Positions 11,713-24,939 of a stretch of DNA of 64,000 bases are shown here, in pieces. A program made the position numbers and the translations under genes. Source of the DNA: Armillaria gallica. Taxonomy: Eukaryota > Basidiomycota > Agaricomycetes > Agaricales > Physalacriaceae. The number at the start of each line of letters is the position of its first letter. Position 1 is the stretch's first letter. The stretch lies in assembly GCA_037576215.1 (NCBI GenBank), contig JBANDB010000008.1, positions 744,001 through 808,000 on the forward strand, read 5' to 3'. The notes beneath the pieces were generated by a model. That model did not search any database. It saw nothing but the letters and a program-made list of their open reading frames with translations, and was not told the origin of the DNA.

Positions 11713-13485
11713 CCGGATGATAGATATCTACAAGTCCTGAACTTCATAGCTCATATAGCAGTTAACAAATTATTATTCATGTTATTGATATCTGTATTCA
11801 ATGATACTCACCACTGTTACTCAACGAGCACCGACGATTGGATGCGCTAAGGGACGAACTTACGTAGATGAAGTACTGACATCAACACAAGCTCACGTAC
11901 TCTCGATCATGCTATCGACCGAATGGAGAAAGCCTGTTCGAAATAGCGATAAATTTGTTCTTCAGCAGCAAATATATAGATCAAGAATGTATCATCGGTA
12001 CTAAGTAATGACGGCATCGTGGTCAGAATGGACGGCGAAACCGATTATCCTGTATTCTTCCGACACTCCTCCGACAGATAGTCAGAGACAAGCTATCCCA
12101 AGAAGCTTTGAGGATCGACATCTTGCAGGACGTGCAGAGACTGTGCCCCTTCCTTATACGTACGATAGAGTACTCTTGTGTACCTTGCAGAGAAAACGGG
12201 GGTCACAGCAGCTCCTTGATACGCCTGCTCATGCTTGCCTTGGCCTAACGGTCATGACTAATTCAAGCTCTGCGATAGGCTGGTCATTGGTAAAAGGACG
12301 CACCACCTACCTGTAAGCATCGCTCATCAATGAGGTTGTCTGTGAATCTCACACAGTGAGATATCCTTCTAAGTTCTTGGCTTCGAATCAGTAGAGCATA
12401 CATCGATTGACATTGAGCTCTAGTTCTGAATCTAAAATAGGGTCGCCACAAATTGGCCACAAGATGAGATGACCAGTAACGGCACAAGGATTTCACTTCA
12501 GGGAGGGAGCGGGCTCTTCCAGATATATCTTCTCCGCTTGAGAAGGGACAGGTCGTTGAACACCTGTGATATTCTGATGTATATGTTGGTGCAGCAATTA
12601 GAGAATGTAGATGGCCCTGCGCTTATGTACTGGCAGTCAGTGTCGCTGTGCTCCAAATCCGGGGTTTCCTCTTCAGCATCGCCGAACCTCTGTTGCAAAG
12701 CGCTATGGCAAAAAAATTAACACGGTGACCTTGGAGTATCAAAACGTTCACCAGGAGAATATGGGGTCGCCTGCCAAAGTGTCAAGACTCAAAGCATCCT
12801 TCAGCCCTCCTACAAGAGCCCATAGGAAATACGACGAAGCCATTGCCATGTCCTCGAGCGTCCAACCAGCACTATACAAGTACTCACTAGATCGATGAAC
12901 TCACCAATGACCGCCCTGCTCCTGAGTCCTGGGTAGCCGTTAGATGGTAGGGATATATAAGCATCTCGCGCAGAAGAATTATCTGTAGAGGCTAGAGTAT
13001 TTGGTGTTAGTTGAACAGAACGTTCAAGTTTCTGCTTTGATGCATACTGATTGCATGCTCATCATGCGCTGCGTCGGTGGCAAGTGTCAGCGGGAGCGGG
13101 GCCAGCGGGTAAATACAGCCTACCGGTAGCTTGAGATATTAAATAAGCGTCGTAAATTACTATTGTGACCTTTGGTATTTGGTTCTGATGCCCGGCTTCA
13201 GAATCAAACCCTGAGCTTGAAATCAAGTATTGTGATTGAGCGGACCGTTGGTTTGTATTGATACTAAATATAATGCTCATGTTCAAAGTCTCCGTCACTT
13301 GGCCGCTACTCTGGGTCCCAAGTCCCGACTCCGCTGGGAACTGTGTCCTAATGAATCGAGTTAATATCCTTAGCGCAACCCTGGACCTAACCACAAATGT
13401 TGGACCAGTACCTCGCCGGTAAATCAGATTCCCTTGGATTTCGTGCACATCGTCTCACGAAGGCCTGCTTCCCCGAATGTCCCCC
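11713..13485. other. Region between the MITE and the HAM1-like gene
   Basis: Largely without recognisable genes, apart from the weak candidate at 12498-12849. A TATATAAG stretch near 12954 might be a promoter element. No tRNA or TIR was seen. Confidence 0.4.
12498..12849 (-). CDS. Possible small two-exon gene, unknown product
   Basis: I do not recognise this. Two minus-strand exons, 12752-12849 and 12498-12702, join in frame through a 49-nt intron (12703-12751) with a GTGAAC donor and a T-rich tract before TAG, giving about 100 residues. The first part is hydrophobic (SSYFLWALVGG), the middle acidic (GDAEEETPDLEHSDTD), the end basic. It could equally be a chance frame or part of a decayed gene. 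Confidence 0.25.
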
Positions 13486-16430
13486 CTACATATCGAACGT
13501 GTGACTTCTCCATCCGACGATACGCCTTTCTCTACTCTCCGTACGTGCCAGTTTGTCTCCGGCCCTGTCAATCAATCCCTCGACAGCAGTGACTCTTTCT
13601 CTCACTTGTTGCTCCACGTCCACGAGTCTCTCTTTCGCATAGATGACCTGGTCTGAAACTTCTGAAGCGACGTGTTCATACATAGCCGCGGGAGAATACA
13701 TAGCCGCGGGAGATGCCAAGGGCTGCAGTTCGCCTTTGCAAGGGAGGATTTGCGGTGCAATTCCGATGGCTATCGTAGATTGAGATACGCCTCCAGTGTC
13801 TGCTTCTACTCGCTGGATTTGAACGCCTTTGAGCGACACGGTAGTTTCAGTGCGCACGTCCGGTTCATCAACTGGGCTAACACCAAACGGCTGTCCTGAA
13901 GATATTACGTTCATGATAGCAGTCCACACGGACTGTCCGCCGTCTTTTTGTGTTTCATCTCGGACAGCGTGCAAACCATGAGCCAAATTATTGATGGCCG
14001 AGCGTATCCACTGCTCCACCATCTTCTCTAACTCCCTTCGTACGGACCACTTGACCAAAGGTAGGACGATTGGTGTGAGCATCACGTTCAAAATCCAGTG
14101 TCTCGAGTCCATCAATTCGACGCCTATGTCAAGAGAAGGCGGTAAAGTCACGGTGACACTGGCGATACTGAAGTCGACCTGATCCTCGCTGGTAGTCTGA
14201 GTGTCAAGTTCGAGTATTATGTCGATAGTGCCCCCGCCAAGCCCACCGAACCCAATGTCAAGCCCTAGCACACCTTCGTCTTCATACCCCATAAGTGACT
14301 TGAAACGGAAAAAATACCCCAGGTCGTCCAAACTGACAACTTTATGTCTCGCTCCTGAAAAAACGCCGTCGATGCAGATATTAACCTTGTTCGAAGATGT
14401 GATAGCAGTCCCATTTTCCGGTACTGTCGCAGCGGCGAAGTCAAGGTGCAACTCGCTCCATCTTTTCACAACAATTGAGCTAGGGGTAAGCCAATTTGGC
14501 ATATCACTCTCTGGATCCCCATCAACACCGGCGGACCATCCTTCATCCCGTGCGTCGTCAATTAAAGACACCCTCATCAGTCGACCGTCGACTGCTACAT
14601 CTAGTTTTGTATCGCCGTACTCTACACGTGGCATTGGAATGATGACTGCTCCGTTAGGCCGGAATATATTCCGCGTGAGCGAGAGGAATGCGTTCATGGC
14701 GACGGCGGCGATATCGTTCCACATGGCTTCCGACAAGTAGAGAGAGCCTCTTGTGGCAGTGGGTGCACGAACAGACGTCAGATAATCATGAATGTCTGTC
14801 GAAAGAGTCGTAAAGGCACGAAGTAGTCGGGTGGTGGTATGGTCTTTGAGTAGAGCAGATATGAAGGTCTGGGCTTCGTGTATGAAACTTCCAAGGATAT
14901 TTTCAGCTCTATGTGCTGCTTTCAGAATAATTCGGCCGCGATGGATCAGCTGCGAGATATCCGTTCTACACCTATTCGATTTGACATAGGAGAAGTCTGA
15001 ACAAGCGCGCGCCAGGTACCCTCTGAGGTCCGTAAGGTAATCACGAAGTTGGACGACCGTATGATCTTTACCTGGCACAGATGTGACAGCAGCCATAAGG
15101 TTGCTCATTGTGGCGCAGAGCGGATCCAAAGACTTTCCTGACGCCAAACGCTCAAGCAAAATTTTGATGTCTGCGGCGATGGAATTGAACCTGGAGACTG
15201 GAGCGCTGGGCTGCGACAACATGGTCCCTAGTTCCTGCCAAATGGAGAGGTATTTCTCAAGCAGTGACAGAAGCGTCTTTAGGGCCGCAGTGTAACGCGG
15301 ATCCTGATGTGCTTCGACCAATATCTATAGCCGATATTAAATAAGCACCGACTCGGATATCGTAGTTGAAACTTACTGCTTGAATTCTCTCCGCCGCCGA
15401 ATTCGGTTGGGAATCATCGGTGTGGAAGCGCGGAGTATTGATCTGGTGGTCAGACGGATCCCGGTGCTTTGCATTCTGCCCAAAGGCCGCGGCCGCGTTC
15501 GCGTTATCTGCGACTTCCCTAGCCGCCACTTCGATCTGAGTGGTTGTATGCGCCACTTTGGACACGGGTGTGTTGGCATCCGCCTCCGATTTCTTCGATA
15601 GACCTTCTACAGTCGCTTCGACGCCTTCAGCAATCTTCCCTACTCCTTCAGCCACGCCTTGTACCTGCTGTGCGACGTCGCTGATGTTACCAGCAAAATT
15701 AGCGACGCTTTCTTGCACTAGAACGACAATATTTGAAACTATAATCCGAGCGGTGGTCGATGTGAAGAAAAGGACCATAAGCGACTTCGCTGCTTCTAGG
15801 AATCGATCCAAATCATGCCCCAAATCTCGGGGATGCGGAACTAAGAAATTGACTTAGTAAAGCCGGTTTCAAGGGCAATGGAAATGCTGCACCTTTGCGA
15901 TGCACATCGACCTCTATTGCTGTTTCACCTCCTTCAACAGCATAGTCTAGCGGCCTTGAAATCGGATCGGCAAGGAACAAGAGATCCTGCAATCTATCAT
16001 CACCTGTATGTCAGACAAATAATCAATCATAATGAAACAAATCATTCAGGAGTAAAAAAAGAAACGTGCCATTCTTTTCCACACCAAAAATTAACATTAC
16101 ACTGCACAGATGATGGACATCGTGAATGATTCTCTGACCCTGCTCACTAATTCGCGTATACCGAGATTCCCGCAAGATATCCGATTGTAGAAACCAACGC
16201 AGGAGGCTATCCACTTGATCCTGAGAGGGATACTTCCCGCTTTTCAGGGCAGCAACTATTTCCACTGCTTTGTTGACCACATTGACGATGGCATTGCCAG
16301 TAGACTGAGAGTCGTCAACATTCGGGTCGCCGAGAAGTGGAGATTCCTCTGAGTATTGATAATGAGGACGCAAAGAGTCATTACTATGTCGCCGCCGCCG
16401 ACGACGACAGGAAGAAAGGCAGAGCCCCAT
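13486..16430 (-). CDS. HAM1-like family protein with a lipidation-type N-terminus
   Basis: Exons 16103-16430, 15893-16003, 15377-15840 and 13486-15324 join in phase to 913 residues. The layout matches the fungal HAM1-like family (HAM1_N plus HAM1_C, formerly DUF4449), whose role is unknown and which is thought to be lipid-binding. I chose the ATG at 16430 because it begins MGLCLSSC followed by seven basic residues: Gly2 and Ser6 fit N-myristoylation, Cys4 and Cys8 could be palmitoylated, and the Arg run would favour membrane contact. An in-frame upstream ATG (16682) would bury this signal. The middle holds amphipathic Ala/Val-rich helices; near residue 845 there is a short duplication SPAAMYSPAAMY. 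A role at a membrane is inferred. Confidence 0.8.
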
Positions 16431-18170
16431 GGGAGGAGACGGGCAAGTTGTCGATGACTGGCATGACGTCAAGAAATGATCATCGCAGTCAAATTCGACC
16501 ACCGATGCGCCTCTGCCTATTTTGGATGCCGCTTTTTGATCTCCGATTTCGACGCGGCGCTTCCACCAGGCCAATTCCATACATGGCGCCCTAAGCAGTT
16601 CTAGCTGCGGAAACGCAGAACACGGAGCCGCTAGAGGCGGCGGCTGTGTACTTATAGCTAGGCTGACCTGCCCCTTATTCATATTTTAGTTTGCATACAG
16701 CAAATCGCTCCAGATCGCGCCGAGGGCGCTGCGCATTTCGCATATAGGCGCCCACAAGTCAAAATCTAATTCGGAGGAAGTACAGATATTCTCTGCCGTT
16801 GTTTCATCCCCCCCTACCCGTTGAAGGGGATCACAAAGTGATTTTCTCCCGTTACTTTCGTAAAAATATCCTTCTCCTAATTATTAATCTCCACTGGACT
16901 CGGAGGCTCTTCCTTCGCACGAATGACTTTGTTATTCTGACCGAACCGTGGTAAAGTGACGGCTTCTGCATGATTACGCGAGAAGAACTTCCTCCTTAAG
17001 TTGACTATTTGCGGTGATCCGTATGAAACTGCAAGGACTTAACTTACTCTATTGTAGATCGTGATGTATGATGCTTCGAATCCTTCTTCCTTAACTCCTA
17101 TTCTTACCAGAGAGGTGTTGGCAATCGCGCTGATGAAGGAAAGGATAGGATCAAGCTATTATCACCGTGTACACCACAGCGCCGGCCCTGTCGAGCTCAT
17201 GCCTTTGGCGGTAAACAAAAGGTCTACATCGGTAAAACCTCGCAACCGTCGAAACTGTTACTACCAGGACGCACCGCCCATAAATTTACGAACACAACAC
17301 CGGTGCCCAGACTAACTTATGTAGTACGATGATAACAAGTTGGTATCAGTTCAACAGTTGGTTGTTGTTCGCGACTTAAATTATCTACGCGTGTGATAGT
17401 TCCATTAAGGTTCCAACACTCGTGACCGGCGGATGTACAATGTTTCGGGTTCTAATTGACAGATGGAGGAGCTTCAGTGCCCTTCGCGGCGCATCATTCA
17501 AGACCCTGAGGTGCGTCCCACATACTTTTGCAATTGTGTGTGGATCCATCCTTCCCCTGATCTGTCATCTTTAGATACCTCTGGCACTGTGCTATCCTGA
17601 CATCGGAGAGACGGGTTACATGCACCGTGACCGCCGCTGGCCCTTACCGCGGCTATGGCGTTAGTCTGGATCTTCGGTGTTATTTTCGTATATTCAGCAT
17701 TGTTCCTCCCAGGGCATACATATTGTAAATCCCGTCTAACCATGTGAAAGTAACGCGATGGATCCTGTCGTTCAAATTGTACAATTTCCCGAATTCGTTA
17801 CAACAGCAACTCTCACCGTTGTCAAATCCACAAGGTAGACGTACCTGAAACCTCTAGTGGCTTTCTATATGTCCGCATACAGCCTATGATCCGCCCACGG
17901 TCTCCAACTCAAGTTGATTGGCAGTATTGGCATTGGCAGTCGGGTCGTGATGCAATTGTCCAAACCGTTTCTGGTCTGCACAATATAACTTTACGAATCC
18001 ATGGGAGCAACCTTTCAAAGGCCGGAAAAGTCGTTGCTTCATTCAATCTACCATAGCAGACAAAATCAGTCTGCCTATCGTAGCTAGCAGTAAGCGACGG
18101 AATAGCATATTAAGCACTAGAAAATCCTATACATTGACTTCAATTCCGAATAAATTAAACATACCCCTAG
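16431..18170. other. Gene-poor region between the HAM1-like gene and the GATA factor
   Basis: About 1.7 kb with only short unconnected frames (longest about 84 codons) and no family resemblance. The left end is the HAM1-like promoter; the right end is the GATA 3' side. No repeats or RNA genes recognised. Confidence 0.4.
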
Positions 18171-19281
18171 TTACTTAGGCGAAATCGATCCTGTATCCCG
18201 GTGCTTAGAGCGAGGTTTGATCTTGTTCCTCTTCAGTGACAGCGGCCTATCCCTCCCTCTCAGACGTAGGTATACTCCACAAGCATTGCATAGCTGTTCC
18301 CCCGTCTTGCTCCGCCGCCATACCGAAGTATTTCGCGTGTGGCAATGACTACACTCGGGTCCAGTCGCGTCTTTGTCTGACTCCTCGCTACCGTCATCCA
18401 AGTCAGCATCAATGAGCTCCTGCGGTCTCAGCTTATTGCGTTGCTGAAGGTAGAGACCACAAGCATTACAAAGAGGCTTGAGCGTGACTGGTTCTCGACG
18501 CCAGAGCGGGGTAGTCGTAGCGTGGCAATGGGAGCAAGATTTTTGTTTCGCGGCGGCGGTGTCGACAGGGCTGCGTCCGGAGGGTATAGTGGGTGTTTTG
18601 CCGGACGATGAAGGGGAAGGAGTGGGGGAAGGGGAAATTGGTGCATGCATTGCTCGCTGCATCCGAAGCAGGGCCAAGTCGGGTTTCACCTCCAATGTGT
18701 CGGTTAAGGAAGACAGCCCTAGGCTATCCCACGTCGGTGACTCATACGTCGACCCCGAAATAGGCGCCCATTGGGAGGGATCAACGGTAAGGTATTGACG
18801 GTCAGAACCGTCAGATATGGGACTCCTGTTGTTGTGATCTGATGCAGTGGCCCACTCGAGGCCGCCTCCCGATCTATGCGACAATACCCGACGTGCGAAG
18901 TGAGGATATTCTTCGTTAAGGGTCGAGCTGACGGCGTCTGGATGATAACCCACGTTGTGGGACCAGGCGCTTCCGGAAAGGGGACCGTTTGGCATGCTCA
19001 TGCCGTTAGACCCGTTGCAATGGTGGTCGTAGTGGTCTGGGCGGCCCCGGGAGAGGACAGGAGAAGCCGAGGAGTGGCGAGAGAGCTGGGGAAGGTCGTC
19101 TAGAGGGACGTTAAGAGAAGAAAAGCACAATTAATAACTAGAACATACCGTACACCCAAACATTGGGGGAGTTCTCTGAACGTTCCGACGCGCTCGGGTA
19201 TAAAGGATACGGTGAAAGGTCCATATCTGCGAACTCTTCCTCGGGTCGGTAGAGTAGGGTATGATTCATGTTGGGGTACAT
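18171..19281 (-). CDS. GATA-type transcription factor with two zinc fingers
   Basis: Exons 19149-19281 and 18171-19099 give 353 residues starting MYPNMNHTLL. Two GATA fingers lie near the C-terminus: CSHC..CNAC with an 18-residue loop (TPLWRREP) and a second with a 17-residue loop (TSVWRRSKTGEQ), separated by an acidic linker (DADLDDGSEESDKD). A basic tail (RNKIKPRSKHR) could be a nuclear signal. The N-terminal half is Ser/Pro-rich. Such factors bind WGATAR sites in the nucleus. The closely spaced pair with this linker is like basidiomycete developmental GATA regulators such as Schizophyllum Gat1, but orthology is inferred from memory of the family. Confidence 0.88.
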
Positions 19282-21594
19282 GACGCTGAGGAAAAGGAAA
19301 GGCAGGGAACGGGAGCGGATAAATCAACGTGTTATTGTTGGCGTTTAAATAAACGTCCAAATCGAGATTAAGCGACGTGTGCTGAATTGACCCTGACGAG
19401 GATGTGGGGTATAAGAGGGGACCCGCCGTAGGCAATCGGCGACAATAACGAGTTTGATGATGATTGGAGATCGAAAGAGAGAAGGTCAGTCGCTGCATCG
19501 ATGCTTTTAAAGGCGGCATAATATAAGGGAGATCTAAGGCCGATTCAGTCCAACCCTTGCAAGTATCAGTTTCCGATTGATGTGATGTGGACAAGCGCCC
19601 AAAACGGATATCGCCCTAGGTTACGTAAATTCAGTAACACGCCGACATGGGCGGAAGTTTGCGTATGCTATCTGGGAGGCGTGGGCTGTCCCCTTCTGAA
19701 GAAGACTGGATCCATGGACTATTTGCCAAAAGCTATACAACTGCCAATATAAGGGGGATTGACATCCTAATGAGGCAACAAAAGAATTTGAACTGTAAAA
19801 TGGGTACCTGAAAGTGTTTATGAATTTCTGATGGAGTCAACTCCCAAGAAGCACCGCCATGACGTGGACAGCACAGCTCTGTAAGCTTTAGAAAACTGAA
19901 AATAGTACGGAGCTCCTTTGGAAAAAGATCGTTGAGTTAGGAGTTCCAATCTATGCGACGATATGTCCAGGCGTGGATCAGCAAAATGTACTGGGCGCTG
20001 ATCTACTCAGCAGAAACGTCAAAATCAATTTCCACTCACGCTGGCTGCAAGCACTTTATCAGCATATCATGATTCGCACAAGCAGGGTAATAACAATTCT
20101 TTTGACACCGCTTGGTACCTTGATACCTTGTCTCTAAGACAACAGATGAACTGAAATACCACTTTTCAGAGGTAAAATCCGGACATAAAAAGCTTACCGA
20201 GGTAAGAGTACAGTCAGGCAATGCATCAAGGCGTAAGTACTCGTAAGTACCAAGACATGAGCACGCGGAACGGGGTCTGGACCACTGGTCAAATCTTTGA
20301 AAAATACGACATGTATAACGGATGCCAGAATGGGTTCCGAAAGAAGACATACATACTTTCATTGTTTACGGTGCCGTCGACGAATGGGTGTGGTAAATAA
20401 TACCGAGCAGGATGGAGAGACCTCTTCTAGTCGTACATTAAGCGCAGCTGACTCTAAGGAGCAGCCGTGATAGCAAGCTCGAGATTCTGTGGAGCAGGAA
20501 CTTGATTTTCCCTGAAAATGATCTCGAGTCTAAGGGGGACCATACGCATGGCCATCGGTTTTGCAGATGATCATCGGCTATAGCAGACTTAATATTTCTC
20601 GGACCGGAAAGGAGTTATAGGAGGACATCTGTAACCAGGATCCGCGTCGATTGATGACGCGATTTTCCTCGGATGTATGAGAACCTTAACCCGCGGTTCG
20701 CGGAAGGAAGGAGGAATATCGAGACGGAACGAACTGAGGAATTGGAGAGTTGGTATGGTGAACACACTGTGCGATGGAATATTACGCAACGTATTGTGTG
20801 GACTGAATAGCTTGAGCAGACTAAGGCCTATAAGGTTCAACTATAGGGCTCTCAGACTGACAGTCAGACGGAGCCGAACTTTAGCATTAGGGCAGGATTA
20901 GACGACGGCATGGACCTTGGCAGTTCCTCGAATGGATCAGACCGCGATAGAATGACGTTGAGTTTGGACCGAGTGTAGTACATTTTGTTGTCAATCAGGT
21001 TCCATTCCCAGGCCACGAACGGGGTGACATATGGGAGTACTATTCTCGCAGCTCTTGCCTTGCGATCAGGTCGAAATATAAATGTACCGACGATCGGTGA
21101 TTGGACGCATCGACACGGATCATTGTCCAGAAGCCGGAATGAATCTGGGTAGATGTTGGGACCCACCCCGGCGCCTAACCAGGTCCTGAAGGGAACAAAT
21201 CGACGATAGCTAAAGGCAGCTAATTACTGGGGAAATATCTTACTGGAATTACAGTATGAGCTGAAACGTACACTTTGCTGTGGACGCCACGTCTAGTGCA
21301 CTACCGAGGCGCGTCTGATGGAGGCAGTGCACATTTATCTCACTGGTCACCTGCAGACGTTAGCACAGCAGAAAAAACATGAGGTATGTAGACCCACTTC
21401 GACAAGATGTGCCCCATTTCGTAAATCTGGGATCAAGGAACGAGTCATTGGAAGAATTCCGTTTCTGGGATCAGGTGATCGTAATCCATGTCACATCTGT
21501 CACGCGGACGTGACGGACACGATCGCTGTCGTCACCGCCTTGCACGCCCCTCAACGTGCTACCTTAACGTGAAAGTCGGCTGTGCGCCGCAGAA
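19282..21594. other. Intergenic region between the GATA and Lunapark genes
   Basis: About 2.3 kb shared by the two divergent promoters. A long upstream region is usual for developmental regulators. Short minus-strand frames near 20036-20362 and 20864-21166 have no recognisable content. No repeat with clear ends was found. Confidence 0.4.
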
Positions 21595-22831
21595 ATGTCG
21601 TTTTTGTTCGCATTTTTCCGAAAGGTATGCTGTGGTATCGCTTTTTCTAAAACATTTCATTTGACATCGCATTTACTAGAACAAAGAGGATGACTACGAG
21701 ACCATTCTAGCTTCGTTGGCCGCGGATATCCAGAAGCGCCAGACAAAACTTGCTGACATACGACTTCGTGAACGGCGGTCGACGCTGTTCGTGACGTTAT
21801 ATACGTTTATTGCATGGGTCGTGTATGTCGCACTGTGGTATACAGGTGCCTTGCCAAGTCTGGCTGGGTATTACCGGAATTTTAGAGTGGAAAAGGCAGT
21901 GAAAGGAATGCCGGTTGTCGTTGGACCTATCATGTGCGTATTTGAATTACCCCACAGGCGAGTGTCGCTCATGGTTAAATAGCATCTTGTTCATAAGGCG
22001 AATCGTGCAAATTTGGTACACTCGCAAAGGCGATGCAGAAGGCATGTCCATGTTTTGATATCTATAATGTCATGGCGAGCTCATATCCAGTGCAGAGAAA
22101 ACGTTACAAAAGTTGATGAAAGAGCAACGGACGAAAGTAGAGGAAATCAAGAAGAAGACCAATTACTATTCCACGCGAGAACTGCTGCAACGCTACGATG
22201 AAAACTCACCCGCATCATCTCCTCTTCGCCAAAGGATTGTTGCCCAGCCCCAAGGGACACCCGGCACGCCCACGCGACCCAGCAACGGTGGTACTGGCTC
22301 GGCCGTTTTGAATACACCCCAAAACCAGGCTGCCGGTCTGTTTCTCCTTTTTCTGCCGTCCTGGTATCTCTGAAAAATTCCTTAGTCCCTCTCCCCCTCC
22401 CCAGCCTCCATCTGGTCCTTCACGGAAACAATGGTACGACAAACTCGCCGATGCGGTCCTCGGCGACGACGACCAAGCCCGGTTTGCATTAATCTGCGAG
22501 CAGTGCTTCGCCCACAACGGCCTGGTCAAAGAAAGCATCTGGGAAGAGACTCGTGGGTTTGACATTTTTTACCTGGTGATCATGGTGTTGACTTGAAGGC
22601 GATGATTCAGAATATGTTTGCCCGAAATGTAATCATTTCAATCCGTCTCGTCGTTCGAACAAGCAGGGCATTCGGGCGCCGCCTCAGGCTGTTGGGCCGA
22701 GGTCTCCTGTCATGCAGGTGATACCGCCTACGCCACCACATGTTCACCAAGAGCGACAAGGACCGCCGACGCAGGAGCGAAGTGAACCTGTGGAGCCAGA
22801 GAGTAATTTGATGGAGGTGGATCAATCTTGA
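21595..22831 (+). CDS. LNP1: Lunapark homologue, ER three-way-junction protein
   Basis: Lunapark stabilises three-way junctions of the tubular ER. Exons: 21595-21624, 21680-21933, 21983-22041 (or 22044), 22096 (or 22091) to about 22304, then about 22404-22552 and 22611-22831. The N-terminus (MSFLFAFFRK, then ETILASLAADIQKRQ) is followed by two membrane spans, a coiled coil (EQRTKVEEIKKKTNYYSTREL), a Pro-rich linker and the Lunapark zinc ribbon CEQC...CPKC (CEQCFAHNGL, YVCPKCNHFN). Two junctions are awkward. Intron 3 fits the family best with a GC donor at 22042. The linker intron gives the right frame only with a weak GTTTTG donor or if one base is missing. The protein is otherwise intact. 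Confidence 0.85.
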
Positions 22832-24014
22832 GCGGGTTCTATTTCGTTGATGCACTTTTCTCTTGAACGATGTTGTCAGGAAAGTCAATGAAATTCGTTA
22901 GTACTTCGAGGGATATTTATGTTAATAACCGGAGTGTAGCTGTATTTTCTTACTAGTCGCTAATCTATTTGTTGAACGCCTGCGATCAGCGGCTGAACAG
23001 TATGTTTTGTTTCGCTACAGGGCTGCATTTTCTGGCATACCACCCAGCTCTGCATAACAGCGAATAAAACAAAGGGGTATCCAACCGTCCGACCCCGAGG
23101 TGATGATAGGTTTGAGAGAGACACCGGTGCATTGTCTTTGACAAAGGAATCGCACCGCCCATCTACATGCATCCTTTTTTTCAGCGCTCATCATCTTCCC
23201 TGACTCATGACGAATTTCCCGGATTCCGATTACGCGCTCGGATATGCATTTTTTATTCTTCCAGCCGCCAAGCCTGCGCCAACAGCTATTGGGAAGAAAT
23301 TTGTACGTACGGGCGCTGCCACCTCTACCGAGATTTATCAATAACCTCTCATATAAACCAATGTGATTGCCATCCACGCAAAGTGTATTCTTTGGGTTCA
23401 TGTGCCAGGTATAACCTTGATTGACATGCGTACCAGCAGTACTCCATTGTATTTTTACTGCGGTACTGACCCACCCTCTCGATGGGACTGGAGTTGCTGC
23501 TCTCTCTCTTGAGTGATGGGAACTGCCAGATCTCATTCGTCATGACATTAATAGTGCGCTTGCGCCCATGATCAAGACTACTGCTTACAGGGAGTATACT
23601 GGGAAAGGTTAAGATACTGTAGATTGATCGAAAGGCGAACCGGATTTTTCAGTACCGTCTGGGCGTTGTAAAGGTTGGTTCGTGATGGCCTTCGGCACCT
23701 TTTTTGAGCCGCCGGGGAAGAAGTTGCAGGGAGAACTCACGAAGATGATTATCATGAGTGTGTTGAGTCCAATTTCCCGGGGTGCGGTTGGTTGTTCTTA
23801 GAAAGGCTCCGCATGTCGGAGAAACACACGCACGTTACGCAGTAAAATACAATGATAATCACTTGATGATACATAAAAGAAGTTGTGAGGGCTAAAGAAA
23901 GTCGTGCCAAAGAATTGCTGAAGTATCAAACAAATGTCCGTTTCGTGATGTCCTTTTATGAGATGGAAAGATCCTGATAGCACAAGTGGCATTCGACAAG
24001 GACAGAAAAGACGA
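22832..24014. other. Intergenic region right of Lunapark
   Basis: Contains a 173-codon minus-strand open frame (23015-23536) with no family likeness and no supporting splice structure; I do not call it. No repeats or RNA genes recognised. Confidence 0.4.
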
Positions 24015-24939
24015 TCATCGTCGCCAGAAGCCTCTTCGCTTAGCCGAAAGAAGAGTGTACTTCAAACGAGATGGGATCCAACGCAGTTGATCGCCCAACT
24101 TGACAGTGCTGTCGGCTGGCCGGAGAGCTAGTGCTTGAATGAGAATTAAATGAAGGATCAGAGTATTGATGACACATACGAGGGGTAATCGCGTGAAGTA
24201 CGATGGATGACTCGGTTCGTCCATCCACATCTGAGTCCTCCGTTTCCGTTCCTACTTCGTGCTGCTGGAGCAGAAGGTCGAGGTCATAGTCTTCTTCCAC
24301 ACACGGTTGCGCGGTGGCTGCGCGACGGTTGCCAAAAGGATACCGTTTTTTGTCCGAAGGAGAACTGAATTCATAGGGAGGAAGAGACGTGACATCTAAC
24401 GAGGCGGGGCTGATGACGGCTACCGGGGAGCCTGGGAAGGTCATGAACGTTCTGGAAAAAAAAAAGTCAATTTCAAAGGAGAGTGCCGAGGTGGTAAAGC
24501 ATACGGTGAGGTGGGGGCTTGAACAGAAATGTCCCATCGTGCATTTTCTTTGACACCCTGACGCCATTTTTGTATGTAGGAAGCTTTATGCGTATCGTGC
24601 TGTGAGGCAGCATCATCCTCGGCAGCTGCCGCGGCATCGCGCTCTGGTTCTACGCGGCTACAATAAGTGGCTGGTTAGCATGACTCGCTTAATCTGTTCT
24701 GGTTTGGATACATACTTTGCGCGGTTGAACAAGGCGGCAAACGCGTGCAATTCTCTTGATAGGTCGGCATCGTAACCCACTAGTGGATTTTCCCGTGTCC
24801 TACCCTCTAGGATACATCGCGTCTCGTAGTATTTGTCTTCAATGTCCCTCTGAAGATGACCAGCATCATCCGAAGGTAGTAGAGCATTGGTCTTTGACAG
24901 AAATGAGTGGTCATACAAGGTGTTTGAAGGAGTGAACAT
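24015..24939 (-). CDS. Hypothetical protein, four exons
   Basis: I do not recognise the product. Exons 24716-24939, 24505-24657, 24180-24451 and 24015-24133 join in phase to 255 residues, with consensus GTATGT or GTATGC donors at all three introns. This is strong evidence that the gene is real. The N-terminal part is charged and helical (DIEDKYYETRCILEGRTREN); the middle has an Ala/Asp-rich stretch and KASYIQKWRQGVKEN, then Ser/Pro-rich sequence, an acidic run (EEDYDLDLL) and a basic C-terminus ending RRGFWRR. No signal peptide or membrane span is visible. It looks like a regulatory or scaffold protein, but no function is claimed. Confidence 0.65.

Noticed and set aside
13670..13715. 18-base tandem copy (ATAGCCGCGGGAGAATAC-like)
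   Set aside because: A simple in-frame duplication inside the HAM1-like gene adding SPAAMY; noted in that entry, not a separate element.
14201..14740. 179-codon plus-strand frame
   Set aside because: Antisense to the HAM1-like gene; Ser-rich low-quality translation.
20100..20280. GTAAG/CTTAC-like repeats resembling the MITE interior
   Set aside because: Only a few short matches, without TIRs or duplicated flanks.
23015..23536. 173-codon minus-strand open frame
   Set aside because: No family likeness, no splice partners and odd composition; likely a chance frame in a gene-poor region.
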